Below, piece by piece: positions 1-5,800 of a stretch of 8,952 nt of DNA; the first letter of the stretch is position 1, and each line of letters begins with the position of its first letter. Origin of the DNA: Zeimonas sp039807785 (GTDB taxonomy: Bacteria; Pseudomonadota; Gammaproteobacteria; Burkholderiales; Burkholderiaceae_E); assembly GCA_039807785.1 (NCBI GenBank), contig JBDHRX010000118.1, positions 1 to 8,952 on the forward strand. Reading direction: 5' to 3'. Below the pieces are notes generated by a model, which saw nothing but the letters and a program-made list of their open reading frames with translations, had not been told where the DNA came from and ran no database searches. A program made the translations under genes and the position numbers.

Positions 1-37
1 GGGCGACGTCGAGCCCGAGTCGACGCACTTCCACTGA
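1..37 (+). CDS. C-terminal tail of an unidentified gene (partial)
   Basis: Read from base 2, the frame gives GDVEPESTHFH followed by TGA at 35-37. Only eleven residues are visible, so the protein cannot be identified. The call rests on the open frame to the window edge and on the hairpin that begins immediately after the stop, where a transcript end would be expected. Since it reads in the same direction as soxY, it could be another sox gene such as soxC or soxD, but nothing in the residues shows this. The frame could also be open by chance over so short a distance. Confidence 0.35.
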   Translation, partial: GDVEPESTHFH

Positions 38-58
38 GCGCCGCCCCTTCGGCGGCGC
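38..58. terminator. GC hairpin after the left-edge gene
   Basis: GCGCCGCC (38-45) pairs perfectly with GGCGGCGC (51-58) around a five-base loop, CCTTC. It starts directly after the stop of the left-edge gene and lies between that gene and the minus-strand thioredoxin remnant ending at 96, so it could act on both strands. There is no clear T tract on either side, which weakens the case for an intrinsic terminator. It may only be a transcript-end stabiliser. Confidence 0.4.
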
Positions 59-67
59 GCCGTTCCC

Positions 68-106
68 GCTCGGTCGTCTCGCTCGGTCGTCTCGCTCAGT
101 CGTCTC
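68..106. repeat. Three tandem copies of a 13-base unit
   Basis: The unit GCTCGGTCGTCTC occurs at 68-80, 81-93 and 94-106 without spacing. The first two copies are identical and the third has one G-to-A change (GCTCAGTCGTCTC). The array covers the end of the minus-strand thioredoxin remnant, whose stop codon at 96-98 lies inside the third copy. It is therefore a small slippage or duplication product at the 3' end of a decaying gene. No function is evident. Confidence 0.85.
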
Positions 107-455
107 GATATGGCCGCCGGTCTCGGCGCGCCGTCAGGCGGTGTCGCGCCGCGTCGATCCGCTGCTCGAGATAGGCGCCATAGAAGTCCGGCGAGGCGTA
201 TCCGACCAGCGGCTCGGCCAGCGCGCGCCCGTCGGGGCCGATGAACGCGACGGTCGGGGTGAAGTCGATCCGCAGCGATGCCGCCAGCGCGGCGGGCGAA
301 TCGGGCGACGAACCGGAAGCGGTGCATCATCGGCGTGTCGGGGCGTGCGGATCGGTGTCGTGGATCGATGCCATGCGAGTTTCGCATAAGCGAATAACGG
401 CGTCCCCGACCGCGTGCCCTCGCTGCAGCGTTTTGATATCGTTGATCGAATCGAG
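96..455 (-). pseudogene. Decayed small thioredoxin-fold protein (soxW/soxS-like)
   Basis: On the minus strand, 326 down to 96 encodes 76 residues plus a stop. They contain LRIDFTPTVAFIGPDGR and then GYASPDFYGAYLEQRIDAAR. The TPT cis-proline strand, the following FIGPDG turn and the PDFYGAYLxxRI helix are what I expect at the C-terminal end of small periplasmic thioredoxins found with sox genes in betaproteobacteria. The same frame continues upstream, but a TGA at 327-329 breaks it. Upstream of that, fragments such as LQRGHAVGDAVIR and SIHDTDPHAP look like the middle of such a protein, and PDTPMMHRF fits in another frame, suggesting compensating indels near 300-345. No CxxC can be found before soxY begins. 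I infer a gene that lost its N-terminal active-site half. A short intact ORF or assembly errors are alternatives. The right boundary is approximate. Confidence 0.5.
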
Positions 456-499
456 GTCCGCCGCGGCGGGCCGAACGCCGGATTCCAGGGAGAGAGGGT
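330..499 (+). promoter_or_regulatory. Upstream region of soxY, presumed to hold its promoter
   Basis: No intact gene lies between 38 and 499. The last 170 bases before soxY overlap the thioredoxin remnant and must contain the soxY promoter if soxY starts its own transcript. I see no convincing -35/-10 pair. The relatively AT-rich spots are at 380-397 and 431-450. There is a perfect ten-base palindrome, CGCTGCAGCG, at 421-430, and an imperfect operator-like palindrome at 380-395 (listed separately). Confidence 0.3.
380..395. promoter_or_regulatory. Candidate ArsR-type (SoxR/SqrR-like) operator
   Basis: The sequence TTTC-GCATAAGC-GAAT is an imperfect palindrome. TTCGC and GCGAA are exact inverted copies around ATAA. 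From memory, sulfur-sensing ArsR regulators of the BigR/SqrR/SoxR type bind ATTC-N8-GAAT-like sites, and this differs from that by one base. It sits about 105 bases before the soxY start. No regulator gene is visible in the window, and the site lies inside decayed coding sequence, so a chance match is quite possible. Confidence 0.25.
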
Positions 500-970
500 A
501 TGGATCGCTCACGACGCAGCACCTTGCAGGCCGCCGGTGGCGCGGGCCTGTACGGCGTGCTGGTCTCGATCGGGTTGCTGCGGCCGGGGACCGCCGCGGC
601 GCAGGCCTTCGATCAGGGGGCGTTCAAGGTGGCCGGCGTCGCGGCGACCCTGAAGGCGCTCGGTGCGGCCGACGCCACCGAGTCCCGGGAGGTGACGATC
701 GTCGCGCCCGACATCGCGGAGAACGGCGCGGTGGTGCCGATCGTGATCCGGAGCGCCGTTCCCAAGACGCGGACGATGGCGTTGCTGGTCGAGAAGAACC
801 CGAACGCGCTGGCGGGCGTCTACGAGCTCCTCGACGGCGCGGAGCCCGAGGTCAGCATGCGGATCAAGATGGGCCAGAGCTCCGACGTGGTCGCCCTGGT
901 GAAGGCCGATGGCCGCTTCTACCTGGCCAGGAAGGAAGTCAAGGTGACGCTGGGTGGTTGCGGCGGCTGA
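500..970 (+). CDS. soxY: SoxY, sulfur-carrier subunit of SoxYZ
   Basis: SoxY carries the sulfur substrate on a cysteine during thiosulfate oxidation in the periplasm, in a heterodimer with SoxZ. SoxAX loads thiosulfate onto it and SoxB cleaves off sulfate. The 156-residue product ends in the diagnostic GGCGG (residues 152-156), with Cys154 as the carrier cysteine and the only cysteine in the protein. The N-terminus has a twin-arginine signal (SRRSTLQ, residues 4-10), a hydrophobic stretch to about residue 28 and a likely cleavage after AAAQA near residue 36. Tat export in the folded state fits the known co-export of signal-less SoxZ. The ATG at 500 is preceded by a purine-rich GGGAGAGAGGG ribosome site. 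The length is normal for the family. soxZ starts 34 bases downstream. Confidence 0.97.
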   Translation: MDRSRRSTLQAAGGAGLYGVLVSIGLLRPGTAAAQAFDQGAFKVAGVAATLKALGAADATESREVTIVAPDIAENGAVVPIVIRSAVPKTRTMALLVEKNPNALAGVYELLDGAEPEVSMRIKMGQSSDVVALVKADGRFYLARKEVKVTLGGCGG

Positions 971-978
971 GCCGCCGC
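960..978 (+). promoter_or_regulatory. Hairpin centred on the soxY stop codon
   Basis: GCGGCGGC (960-967), which encodes the end of the GGCGG tail, pairs perfectly with GCCGCCGC (971-978), and the TGA stop is the three-base loop. The hairpin lies just before the soxZ ribosome site at 992-1003. It could slow a terminating ribosome or protect the soxY message. It could also be a by-product of the conserved Gly codons meeting a GC-rich spacer. Confidence 0.4.
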
Positions 979-1004
979 GATCACGGCATCCGGAGAGAGA
1001 GGAC

Positions 1005-1319
1005 ATGGCAGATCCGATGAAGATCCGCGCCACCGCCAAGGACGGCGGGATCGACGTGCGCGTGCTGATGGCGCACGAGATGGAGTCGGGACAGCGCAAG
1101 GATGCGACCGGCACGCTGGTTCCGGCCTGGTACATCAGCGAGGTGACGGCGACGCTGAACGGTGCGCCGGTGTTCAAGGCGTACTGGGGGCCGGCGATTT
1201 CCAAGAATCCGTACCTCCAGTTCCGGCTCAGGGGCGGCAAGCCGGGCGACCGGATCGTCGTGAGCTGGGTCGACAACAAGGGCGACAAGCGCACCGACGA
1301 GGCGACCGTCGCCGGTTGA
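1005..1319 (+). CDS. soxZ: SoxZ, partner subunit of SoxYZ
   Basis: SoxZ is the small immunoglobulin-like scaffold that binds SoxY and presents its swinging arm to SoxAX and SoxB. The 104-residue product has the family pattern in order: MKIRAT at the start, VLMAHEMESGQRKD around residues 20-33, VPAWYI (39-44), NGAPVF, SKNPYLQF (66-73) and GDRIVVSWVDNKGD (81-94). It has no signal peptide and no cysteine, as expected for a protein that leaves the cytoplasm bound to Tat-exported SoxY. The ATG at 1005 is chosen over an in-frame GTG at 954, because a strong GGAGAGAGAGGA lies just upstream and the shorter form has the family length. The longer form would also overlap the end of soxY. Confidence 0.97.
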   Translation: MADPMKIRATAKDGGIDVRVLMAHEMESGQRKDATGTLVPAWYISEVTATLNGAPVFKAYWGPAISKNPYLQFRLRGGKPGDRIVVSWVDNKGDKRTDEATVAG

Positions 1320-1332
1320 GCCGCGCATCGCG

Positions 1333-1348
1333 GCGCGGTTCGCCGCGC
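1333..1348 (+). promoter_or_regulatory. UUCG-loop hairpin in the soxZ-soxA gap
   Basis: GCGCGG (1333-1338) and CCGCGC (1343-1348) form a perfect six-pair stem closed by a TTCG loop, starting 14 bases after the soxZ stop. It is the first of two hairpins in the 144-base gap. It has no T tract after it, so it is more likely a 3'-end stabiliser or partial terminator for a soxYZ message than a full stop. Confidence 0.4.
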
Positions 1349-1390
1349 GGGCGGCGAGCATCACGAGAAGCGAAGCAGGCGCGCCGGTTG

Positions 1391-1419
1391 CGAACGCGGC
1401 CGGCCGTGGGCCGCGTTCG
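1391..1419 (+). promoter_or_regulatory. Strong 11-bp hairpin before soxA
   Basis: CGAACGCGGCC (1391-1401) pairs without mismatch with GGCCGCGTTCG (1409-1419) around a seven-base loop. It ends 44 bases before the soxA ATG and leaves the soxA ribosome site (GGAG at 1451-1454) free. It is the strongest stem I found within the sox genes. It may be a processing or stability element, or an attenuator separating the carrier genes from the enzyme genes. No T tract follows. Confidence 0.5.
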
Positions 1420-1463
1420 GCCCGCCTGTTCGGAGACGCATCGGATCGACGGAGTCGGCAGAC

Positions 1464-2300
1464 ATGGGCGAATGGGGATACATCCGGCGCAGGGGCGTGG
1501 CGGGCGCGGTGCTGGCGGCGGGGCTGTGGCTGGCCGGCGGCGTCGCGCCGGCGCAGGAGCGCGACGTCACCGCGGAGCAGTTCGAGAAGTTCCGCGCGAT
1601 GATGGAGGAGGCCAATACCGCCGAGCTGTTCGAGGCTCGAGGCGAGGCGCTGTGGAAGGCCCGGCGCGGGCCGAACGGCGTCTCGCTCGAGGGCTGCGAC
1701 CTCGGCCTGGGGCCGGGCGTGCTCGCCGGCGCCTACGCGCAGGCGCCGCGCTATTTCGCCGACGTCGGCAAGGTGATGGACATCGAGCGGCGGATCGTCC
1801 ATTGCATGGTCACGCTGCAGGGTTTCCGGTTCGAGGACCTCGCGAAGGAGCCGTTCAGCAATGCCCGGCGGACGCCCGACGTGGTGGCGCTCGTGACCTA
1901 CGTGGCGGGGCAGTCGCGCGACCTGCCGATCGCGGTGCCGCAATCCCGCCCCGAGGAGGTCGAGACCTACCGGCTCGGCGAGGCGATCTTCTTTCACCGG
2001 GCCGGTCCGTGGGATTTCTCCTGCGCGAGCTGCCACGGCCAGGACGGCAAGCGCATCCGGACGCAGAACCTGCCGAACCTGACCCGGCCCGGCACCGCCG
2101 ACCGCGGCTTCATCGGCTGGCCGGGGTACCGGATGACCGGCGGGCTGATGCACACCCTGCAATGGCGGATGAACGACTGCTTCCGGCAGCAGCGGTTCCC
2201 CGAGCCGGGATACGTGTCGGACACGGTGACGGCGCTGCTGACCTACATGGGCGTCAACGCGAACGGCGCGATCTATCGCGGACCGGGAATCAAGCGCTGA
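1464..2300 (+). CDS. soxA: SoxA, single-haem form, SoxAX cytochrome subunit
   Basis: With SoxX, SoxA oxidatively couples thiosulfate to the SoxY cysteine in the periplasm. The 278-residue product has a Sec-type signal (hydrophobic residues 11-26, likely cleavage after APA at 30). The C-terminal domain has one c-type haem site, CASCH (187-191), followed by Cys239 in WRMNDCFRQQR. Cys239 is at the position of the conserved cysteine that ligates haem as a persulfide in characterised SoxA proteins. The N-terminal domain keeps its fold but has no CxxCH: Cys78 (GCDLG) and Cys114 (HCMVT) remain and probably form a disulfide, as reported for single-haem SoxA proteins. The ATG at 1464 has GGAG at nine bases. 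soxX follows 25 bases later. Confidence 0.96.
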   Translation: MGEWGYIRRRGVAGAVLAAGLWLAGGVAPAQERDVTAEQFEKFRAMMEEANTAELFEARGEALWKARRGPNGVSLEGCDLGLGPGVLAGAYAQAPRYFADVGKVMDIERRIVHCMVTLQGFRFEDLAKEPFSNARRTPDVVALVTYVAGQSRDLPIAVPQSRPEEVETYRLGEAIFFHRAGPWDFSCASCHGQDGKRIRTQNLPNLTRPGTADRGFIGWPGYRMTGGLMHTLQWRMNDCFRQQRFPEPGYVSDTVTALLTYMGVNANGAIYRGPGIKR

Positions 2301-2325
2301 GCACGATGCGACGGGAGAACGAACC

Positions 2326-2943
2326 ATGAAACGGGCGATCATCTGGTCGGGCGTCTTCGCGACGCTGGCCGTCGGCGGGTGCACCACGACCTTCGACCGG
2401 GCGCGATACGACGCCGCGGCCGAGGCGACCCTGAAGCGCGATTTCCATGCGCGCGGCATCGCGGCGATGGACCGGCTCGACCAGGACGCGCTGCAGCGCC
2501 TGTGCACCCAGTATCGCGACCAGCCTCCGGCCGGAATCGAGGCGAGCGCCTCGGAGCGGGAGCGCGCGGCGATCAGGCTGCCGGCCGATGGCGTGCTGAC
2601 GGGTGACTGGAAACGCGGGCAGGCGATCGCCGAGAGCGGGCGGGGGATGACCTGGAGCGACCGGGCGAACGCCGCCAACGGCGGCAGCTGCTACAACTGC
2701 CACGAGCTGGCGCCCCAGCAGACCTCGTTCGGCACGCTGGGCCCGAGCCTGAGGCGCTTCGGCAAGCTGCGCGGCAACACGCCGGAGACGCAGCGCTACG
2801 CATACCAGCGCATCTACGATGCGAAGGCGTTCTCGGCATGTTCGACGATGCCGCGCTTCGGGCCGTCGGGGACGCTGACCGAGGCGCAGATCAAGGATCT
2901 GGTCGCCTACCTGGTGGACCCCGAATCGCCGGTCAACCAGTGA
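2326..2943 (+). CDS. soxX: SoxX, long lipoprotein-like c-type cytochrome
   Basis: SoxX is the mono-haem electron-accepting subunit of SoxAX. The haem site is CYNCH (122-126), in the family context GGSCYNCHELAP. Met175 in STMPRFG is the expected distal ligand, and the C-terminal helix LTEAQIKDLVAYLVDP (184-199) is typical. At 205 residues it is longer than most SoxX proteins. About 95 residues precede the cytochrome domain, mostly predicted helix (residues 24-85). The signal ends in VGGC (Cys19), a fair lipobox, so the protein may be lipid-anchored. The extra domain might do the work of the SoxK/SAXB partner found with single-haem SoxA elsewhere; this is inference from size and pairing only. 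GGGAG (2313-2317) sits eight bases before the ATG. Confidence 0.95.
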   Translation: MKRAIIWSGVFATLAVGGCTTTFDRARYDAAAEATLKRDFHARGIAAMDRLDQDALQRLCTQYRDQPPAGIEASASERERAAIRLPADGVLTGDWKRGQAIAESGRGMTWSDRANAANGGSCYNCHELAPQQTSFGTLGPSLRRFGKLRGNTPETQRYAYQRIYDAKAFSACSTMPRFGPSGTLTEAQIKDLVAYLVDPESPVNQ

Positions 2944-3007
2944 TCGCGGCGCTCGCACGCCGGGCGAACGGCCGCGCCGCCCGGGCCGGCGTCGCGCGCG
3001 CCTGCCG

Positions 3008-4714
3008 ATGAGCCGCAGGGACTTCCTGCAGGCGCTCGCGACGGCCGCCGCCGCGGGGTTGCCGCTGCAGGGCTGCGTGACGGCCGGGCCCCGCGCGGAA
3101 GCGATGTACGACCTTCCGCGCTTCGGCAACGTGAGCCTGCTGCATTTCACCGATTGCCACGCGCAACTGCTGCCGGTGCACTTCCGGGAGCCGAGCGTGA
3201 ACATCGGCGTCGGCGCGGCCGCCGGCCGCGCGCCGCACCTGGTGGGCGAGCACCTGCTGAAGGCGTTCGGCATCCGGCCCGGCACGCCGGAGGCGCACGC
3301 CTTCACCTGCCTCGACTTCGAGGCGGCCGCGCTCACCTACGGCAAGCTCGGCGGCTTCGCCCACCTCGCCACGCTGGTGAAGCGGATCCGGGCATCGCGG
3401 CCGGGCGCGCTGCTGCTCGACGGCGGGGACACTTGGCAGGGGTCGGCGACCGCGCTGTGGTCCGACGGCCAGGACATGGTCGAGGCCTGCAAGCTGCTCG
3501 GCGTCGACGTGATGACCGGCCACTGGGAGTTCACGCTGGGGGCGCGGCGTGTCCGGGAGGTCCTGGAGAAGGACTTCGCCGGCCGCGTCGACTTCGTCGC
3601 GCAGAACGTCCGGACGATCGATTTCGAGGATCCGGTGTTTCCTTCCCACGTGGTGCGCGAGATCGGCGGCGTGCCGGTCGCGATCATCGGGCAGGCGTTT
3701 CCGTATGTCCCGATCGCCCATCCGCGCCACCTGGTCCCCGAGTGGACCTTCGGCATCCAGGAGGAGCGCCTGCAGGCGCTGGTCGATTCGGTGCGCGGGA
3801 GCGGGGCGCAAGTGGTGGTGCTGCTGTCGCACAACGGCATGGACGTCGATCTGAAGCTCGCTGCGCGCGTGACCGGGCTCGACGCGATCCTCGGCGGGCA
3901 TACGCACGACGGCGTGCCGCAGCCGGTGGCGGTACGCAACGCGAAGGGCGCCACGCTGGTGACCAACGCCGGTTCCAACGGCAAGTTCCTCGCCGTTCTC
4001 GATCTCGATGTGCGCGACGGCAGGGCCGTCGATTTCCGCTACCGGCTCCTGCCGGTGTTCTCGAACCTGCTTCCCGCCGACGCCGCGATGCAGGCGCTGA
4101 TCGACCGGGTGCGCGCCCCGCATCGCGCGCGGCTCGAGGCGCCGCTCGCGGTGACCGAGGGCCTGCTCTACCGGCGCGGCAACTTCAACGGCAGCTTCGA
4201 CCAGCTCATCCTCGACGCGCTGATGGAGGTCGAGGGCGCGCAGATCGCGTTCTCCCCGGGCTTCCGGTGGGGGACCAGCCTGCTGCCGGGGCAGACGATC
4301 ACGCGCGAGCACCTGATGGACCAGACCGCCATCAGCTATCCGTACACGACCGTGAACGATCTCCCGGGCGAGACGATCAAGGCGATTCTCGAGGACGTCG
4401 CCGACAACCTGTTCAACCCCGATCCGTACTACCAGCAGGGCGGCGACATGGTGAGGGTTGGTGGGCTGACCTATGCCTGCGACCCCGGGGCGAGGATGGG
4501 CAGGCGCATTTCGGACCTGCGGCTCGACGGGCGGCCGATCGAGGCGAGCCGCCGCTATCGCGTGGCCGGCTGGGCGCCGGTCGCCGAGGGCGCGAGCGGC
4601 GAGCCGGTCTGGGCCGTGGTCGAACGCTGGCTCCGCGCCAGGCGCACCGTCGGCGTGCGACGGTTGAACCAACCCCGCCTGATCGGGGTGGCGGACAACC
4701 CGGGCCTGGCCTGA
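3008..4714 (+). CDS. soxB: SoxB, di-manganese thiosulfohydrolase
   Basis: SoxB hydrolyses the terminal sulfone from SoxY-bound thiosulfate and releases sulfate. The 568-residue product belongs to the 5'-nucleotidase-like metallophosphatase fold. Visible metal-site motifs are FTDCHAQ (Asp49, His51), DGGDTWQGS (Asp141), GHWEFT (171-176, the SoxB form of the GNHE motif), SHNG (His275) and GGHTH (His298, His300). The C-terminal nucleotidase-like domain includes NFNGSFDQLILDAL and ISYPYTTVNDLPG. SRRDFLQ (2-8) is a near-ideal Tat motif, and PLQGC (Cys23) resembles a lipobox, although Gln at -2 is unusual. The 64-base gap from soxX has no good ribosome site before the ATG at 3008. No better in-frame start is seen, and the Tat motif supports this one. 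Confidence 0.97.
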   Translation: MSRRDFLQALATAAAAGLPLQGCVTAGPRAEAMYDLPRFGNVSLLHFTDCHAQLLPVHFREPSVNIGVGAAAGRAPHLVGEHLLKAFGIRPGTPEAHAFTCLDFEAAALTYGKLGGFAHLATLVKRIRASRPGALLLDGGDTWQGSATALWSDGQDMVEACKLLGVDVMTGHWEFTLGARRVREVLEKDFAGRVDFVAQNVRTIDFEDPVFPSHVVREIGGVPVAIIGQAFPYVPIAHPRHLVPEWTFGIQEERLQALVDSVRGSGAQVVVLLSHNGMDVDLKLAARVTGLDAILGGHTHDGVPQPVAVRNAKGATLVTNAGSNGKFLAVLDLDVRDGRAVDFRYRLLPVFSNLLPADAAMQALIDRVRAPHRARLEAPLAVTEGLLYRRGNFNGSFDQLILDALMEVEGAQIAFSPGFRWGTSLLPGQTITREHLMDQTAISYPYTTVNDLPGETIKAILEDVADNLFNPDPYYQQGGDMVRVGGLTYACDPGARMGRRISDLRLDGRPIEASRRYRVAGWAPVAEGASGEPVWAVVERWLRARRTVGVRRLNQPRLIGVADNPGLA

Positions 4715-4718
4715 GACA

Positions 4719-5306
4719 ATGGCGGACACCGACCGTTCGCCGGGAGCCGTTCCCTCGATGCCGTCACCGACCGTTCTCCGTGCCGCGGCGTCGCGCCGCA
4801 GCTTGCTGCGCCGAGCGGCGGGGCTGGCCGTCGCGGGGTGCGCCGGAGGCGCGTTCGGCCGGGCAGGTCCGGCGCCGGCTGCCGCGCCGCCGATCGGCGC
4901 CCGGGTCGCGTTGCCGGCGGTACGCCTGCTCGATGGCCGCGAGATCGCCCCCGACTACTGGCGCGGCAAGGTCCTGGTGATCGAGCTCTGGGCGAGCTGG
5001 TGCCCGTTCTGCAAGCGGCAGAACCCGTACCTGGATCGCCTGCACCGCGCCCATGCGGGCGCCGGGCTCGAGGTGCTGGCGCTGTCGATCGATCGCGATC
5101 CCGGGGCGGCGCGCCGCTACCTGCGCGAGCACGGCTATGCCTTCCACGCGGCGATGTTCGACGCGCGCTGGGAGGCGGCCATCGGACGCCCGAAGGGATT
5201 GCCGATCGTCTGGGTGGTGGGGCGCGACGGCACGCTCAAGCAACTGGAGATCGGCGAGATGTTTCCCGAGGACGTCGAGGAGCTGGCGCGCTGGAGGAAC
5301 GCATGA
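4719..5306 (+). CDS. Exported TlpA/ResA-type thioredoxin
   Basis: This is a membrane-attached or periplasmic thiol-disulfide protein. The redox site is WCPFC (Cys95, Cys98), preceded by KVLVIELWAS as in TlpA/ResA proteins. GLPIVWVVGRDG supplies the cis-proline (Pro162). The N-terminus has SRRSLLRR, a Tat-like twin arginine, and a hydrophobic run ending in VAGC (Cys41), a good lipobox. It starts four bases after the soxB stop, so it is probably in the same transcript. In Sox systems such proteins (SoxS, SoxW) reduce blocking adducts on the SoxY cysteine; that role is inferred from position. The start is uncertain: ATG 4719 has no ribosome site, whereas an in-frame ATG at 4758 has GGGAG eleven bases upstream and would still leave a complete signal. 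Confidence 0.9.
   Translation: MADTDRSPGAVPSMPSPTVLRAAASRRSLLRRAAGLAVAGCAGGAFGRAGPAPAAAPPIGARVALPAVRLLDGREIAPDYWRGKVLVIELWASWCPFCKRQNPYLDRLHRAHAGAGLEVLALSIDRDPGAARRYLREHGYAFHAAMFDARWEAAIGRPKGLPIVWVVGRDGTLKQLEIGEMFPEDVEELARWRNA
5293..5306 (+). promoter_or_regulatory. Ribosome site and ATGA overlap coupling two genes
   Basis: GGAGG (5293-5297) inside the last codons of the thioredoxin gene lies five bases before the ATG at 5303. That ATG overlaps the thioredoxin stop as ATGA (5303-5306). This is a classic arrangement for translational coupling and it fixes the start of the GlcG/HbpS-like gene, whose frame is otherwise open much further upstream. Confidence 0.8.
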
Positions 5307-5800
5307 GGCGCGCGGCCGCGTCGGTCGCGGCAGCGGCATGCCTGGTCGCGACGGCGGGCATCGCCGCCGAGGCGACGTTCGTCACGCGGGCGCTCACGGT
5401 CGAGGCCGCATACCGGGCGGCGCAGGCGGCGCTCGAGGCCTGCCGGAAGGGGGGCTACCAGGTGGCTGTCGCGGTCACCGACCGGAGCGGCGTGCTGCAG
5501 GCATTCCTGCGCGACCGCTTCGCCGGCGCGCATACCGTCGAGGCGGCCATCGGCAAGGCCTGGACCGCGGCCTCGTTCCGGATCCCCACCGGCGAGCTCG
5601 CGGTCGAGACGCAGGCCGGCAAGCCGATGAGCGCGCTGCGGCAGATCCCGCGCGTGGCGGCGCTCGGCGGCGGCCTGCCGATCGAGGCGGCCGGCAGCAC
5701 GCTGGCGGGGATCGGCGTCTCGGGCGCTCCGGGCGCTGCGGCGGACGAGGCCTGTGCGCGCGCGGGCCTCGAAGCGATTCGCGCCGACATCGAGTTCTAG
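5303..5800 (+). CDS. Exported GlcG/HbpS-like protein (DUF336 type)
   Basis: The 165-residue product has a signal peptide (hydrophobic residues 5-21, likely cut near AAE at 22-23) and one GlcG/HbpS domain. Family marks are YQVAVAVTDRSGVLQAFLRD (52-71), the helix AAIGKAWTAASF (81-92) with TGELA, LGGGLPIEAAG (121-131), AGIGVSGAPG (135-144) and DEACARAGLEAI (148-159). Some members bind haem or small ligands and stabilise partner proteins, but no enzymatic role is established for most. Its ATGA overlap with the thioredoxin gene places it at the end of the sox transcript. Acting with SoxAX haem proteins or with the thioredoxin is inference. Cys13 lies in the signal, and Cys47 and Cys151 remain in the mature chain. 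Confidence 0.9.
   Translation: MRRAAASVAAAACLVATAGIAAEATFVTRALTVEAAYRAAQAALEACRKGGYQVAVAVTDRSGVLQAFLRDRFAGAHTVEAAIGKAWTAASFRIPTGELAVETQAGKPMSALRQIPRVAALGGGLPIEAAGSTLAGIGVSGAPGAAADEACARAGLEAIRADIEF

Noticed and set aside
954..1004. GTG at 954 as an upstream start for soxZ
   Set aside because: It would overlap the soxY end and add 17 residues not seen in the family. The ATG at 1005 has a strong purine-rich ribosome site and gives the normal SoxZ N-terminus.
241..1020. Plus-strand open frame spanning the soxY region
   Set aside because: It is off-frame to soxY over most of its length and Arg/Gly-rich. soxY in the other frame has a signal peptide and the GGCGG tail.
981..2678. Long minus-strand open frame opposite soxZ, soxA and soxX
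   Set aside because: It mirrors strongly supported plus-strand genes. Its translation is Arg/Ala/Pro-rich with no recognisable domain, as expected for antisense frames in very GC-rich DNA.
2933..4729. Minus-strand open frame of about 600 codons opposite soxB
   Set aside because: It covers exactly the region of soxB, has shadow-type composition (His/Arg/Ala/Pro) and no motif, while the plus strand encodes complete SoxB motifs.
3154..4980. Plus-strand open frame within soxB running into the thioredoxin gene
   Set aside because: It is an off-frame reading of soxB and the next gene, dominated by Arg/Gly/Ala, with no start signal or domain.
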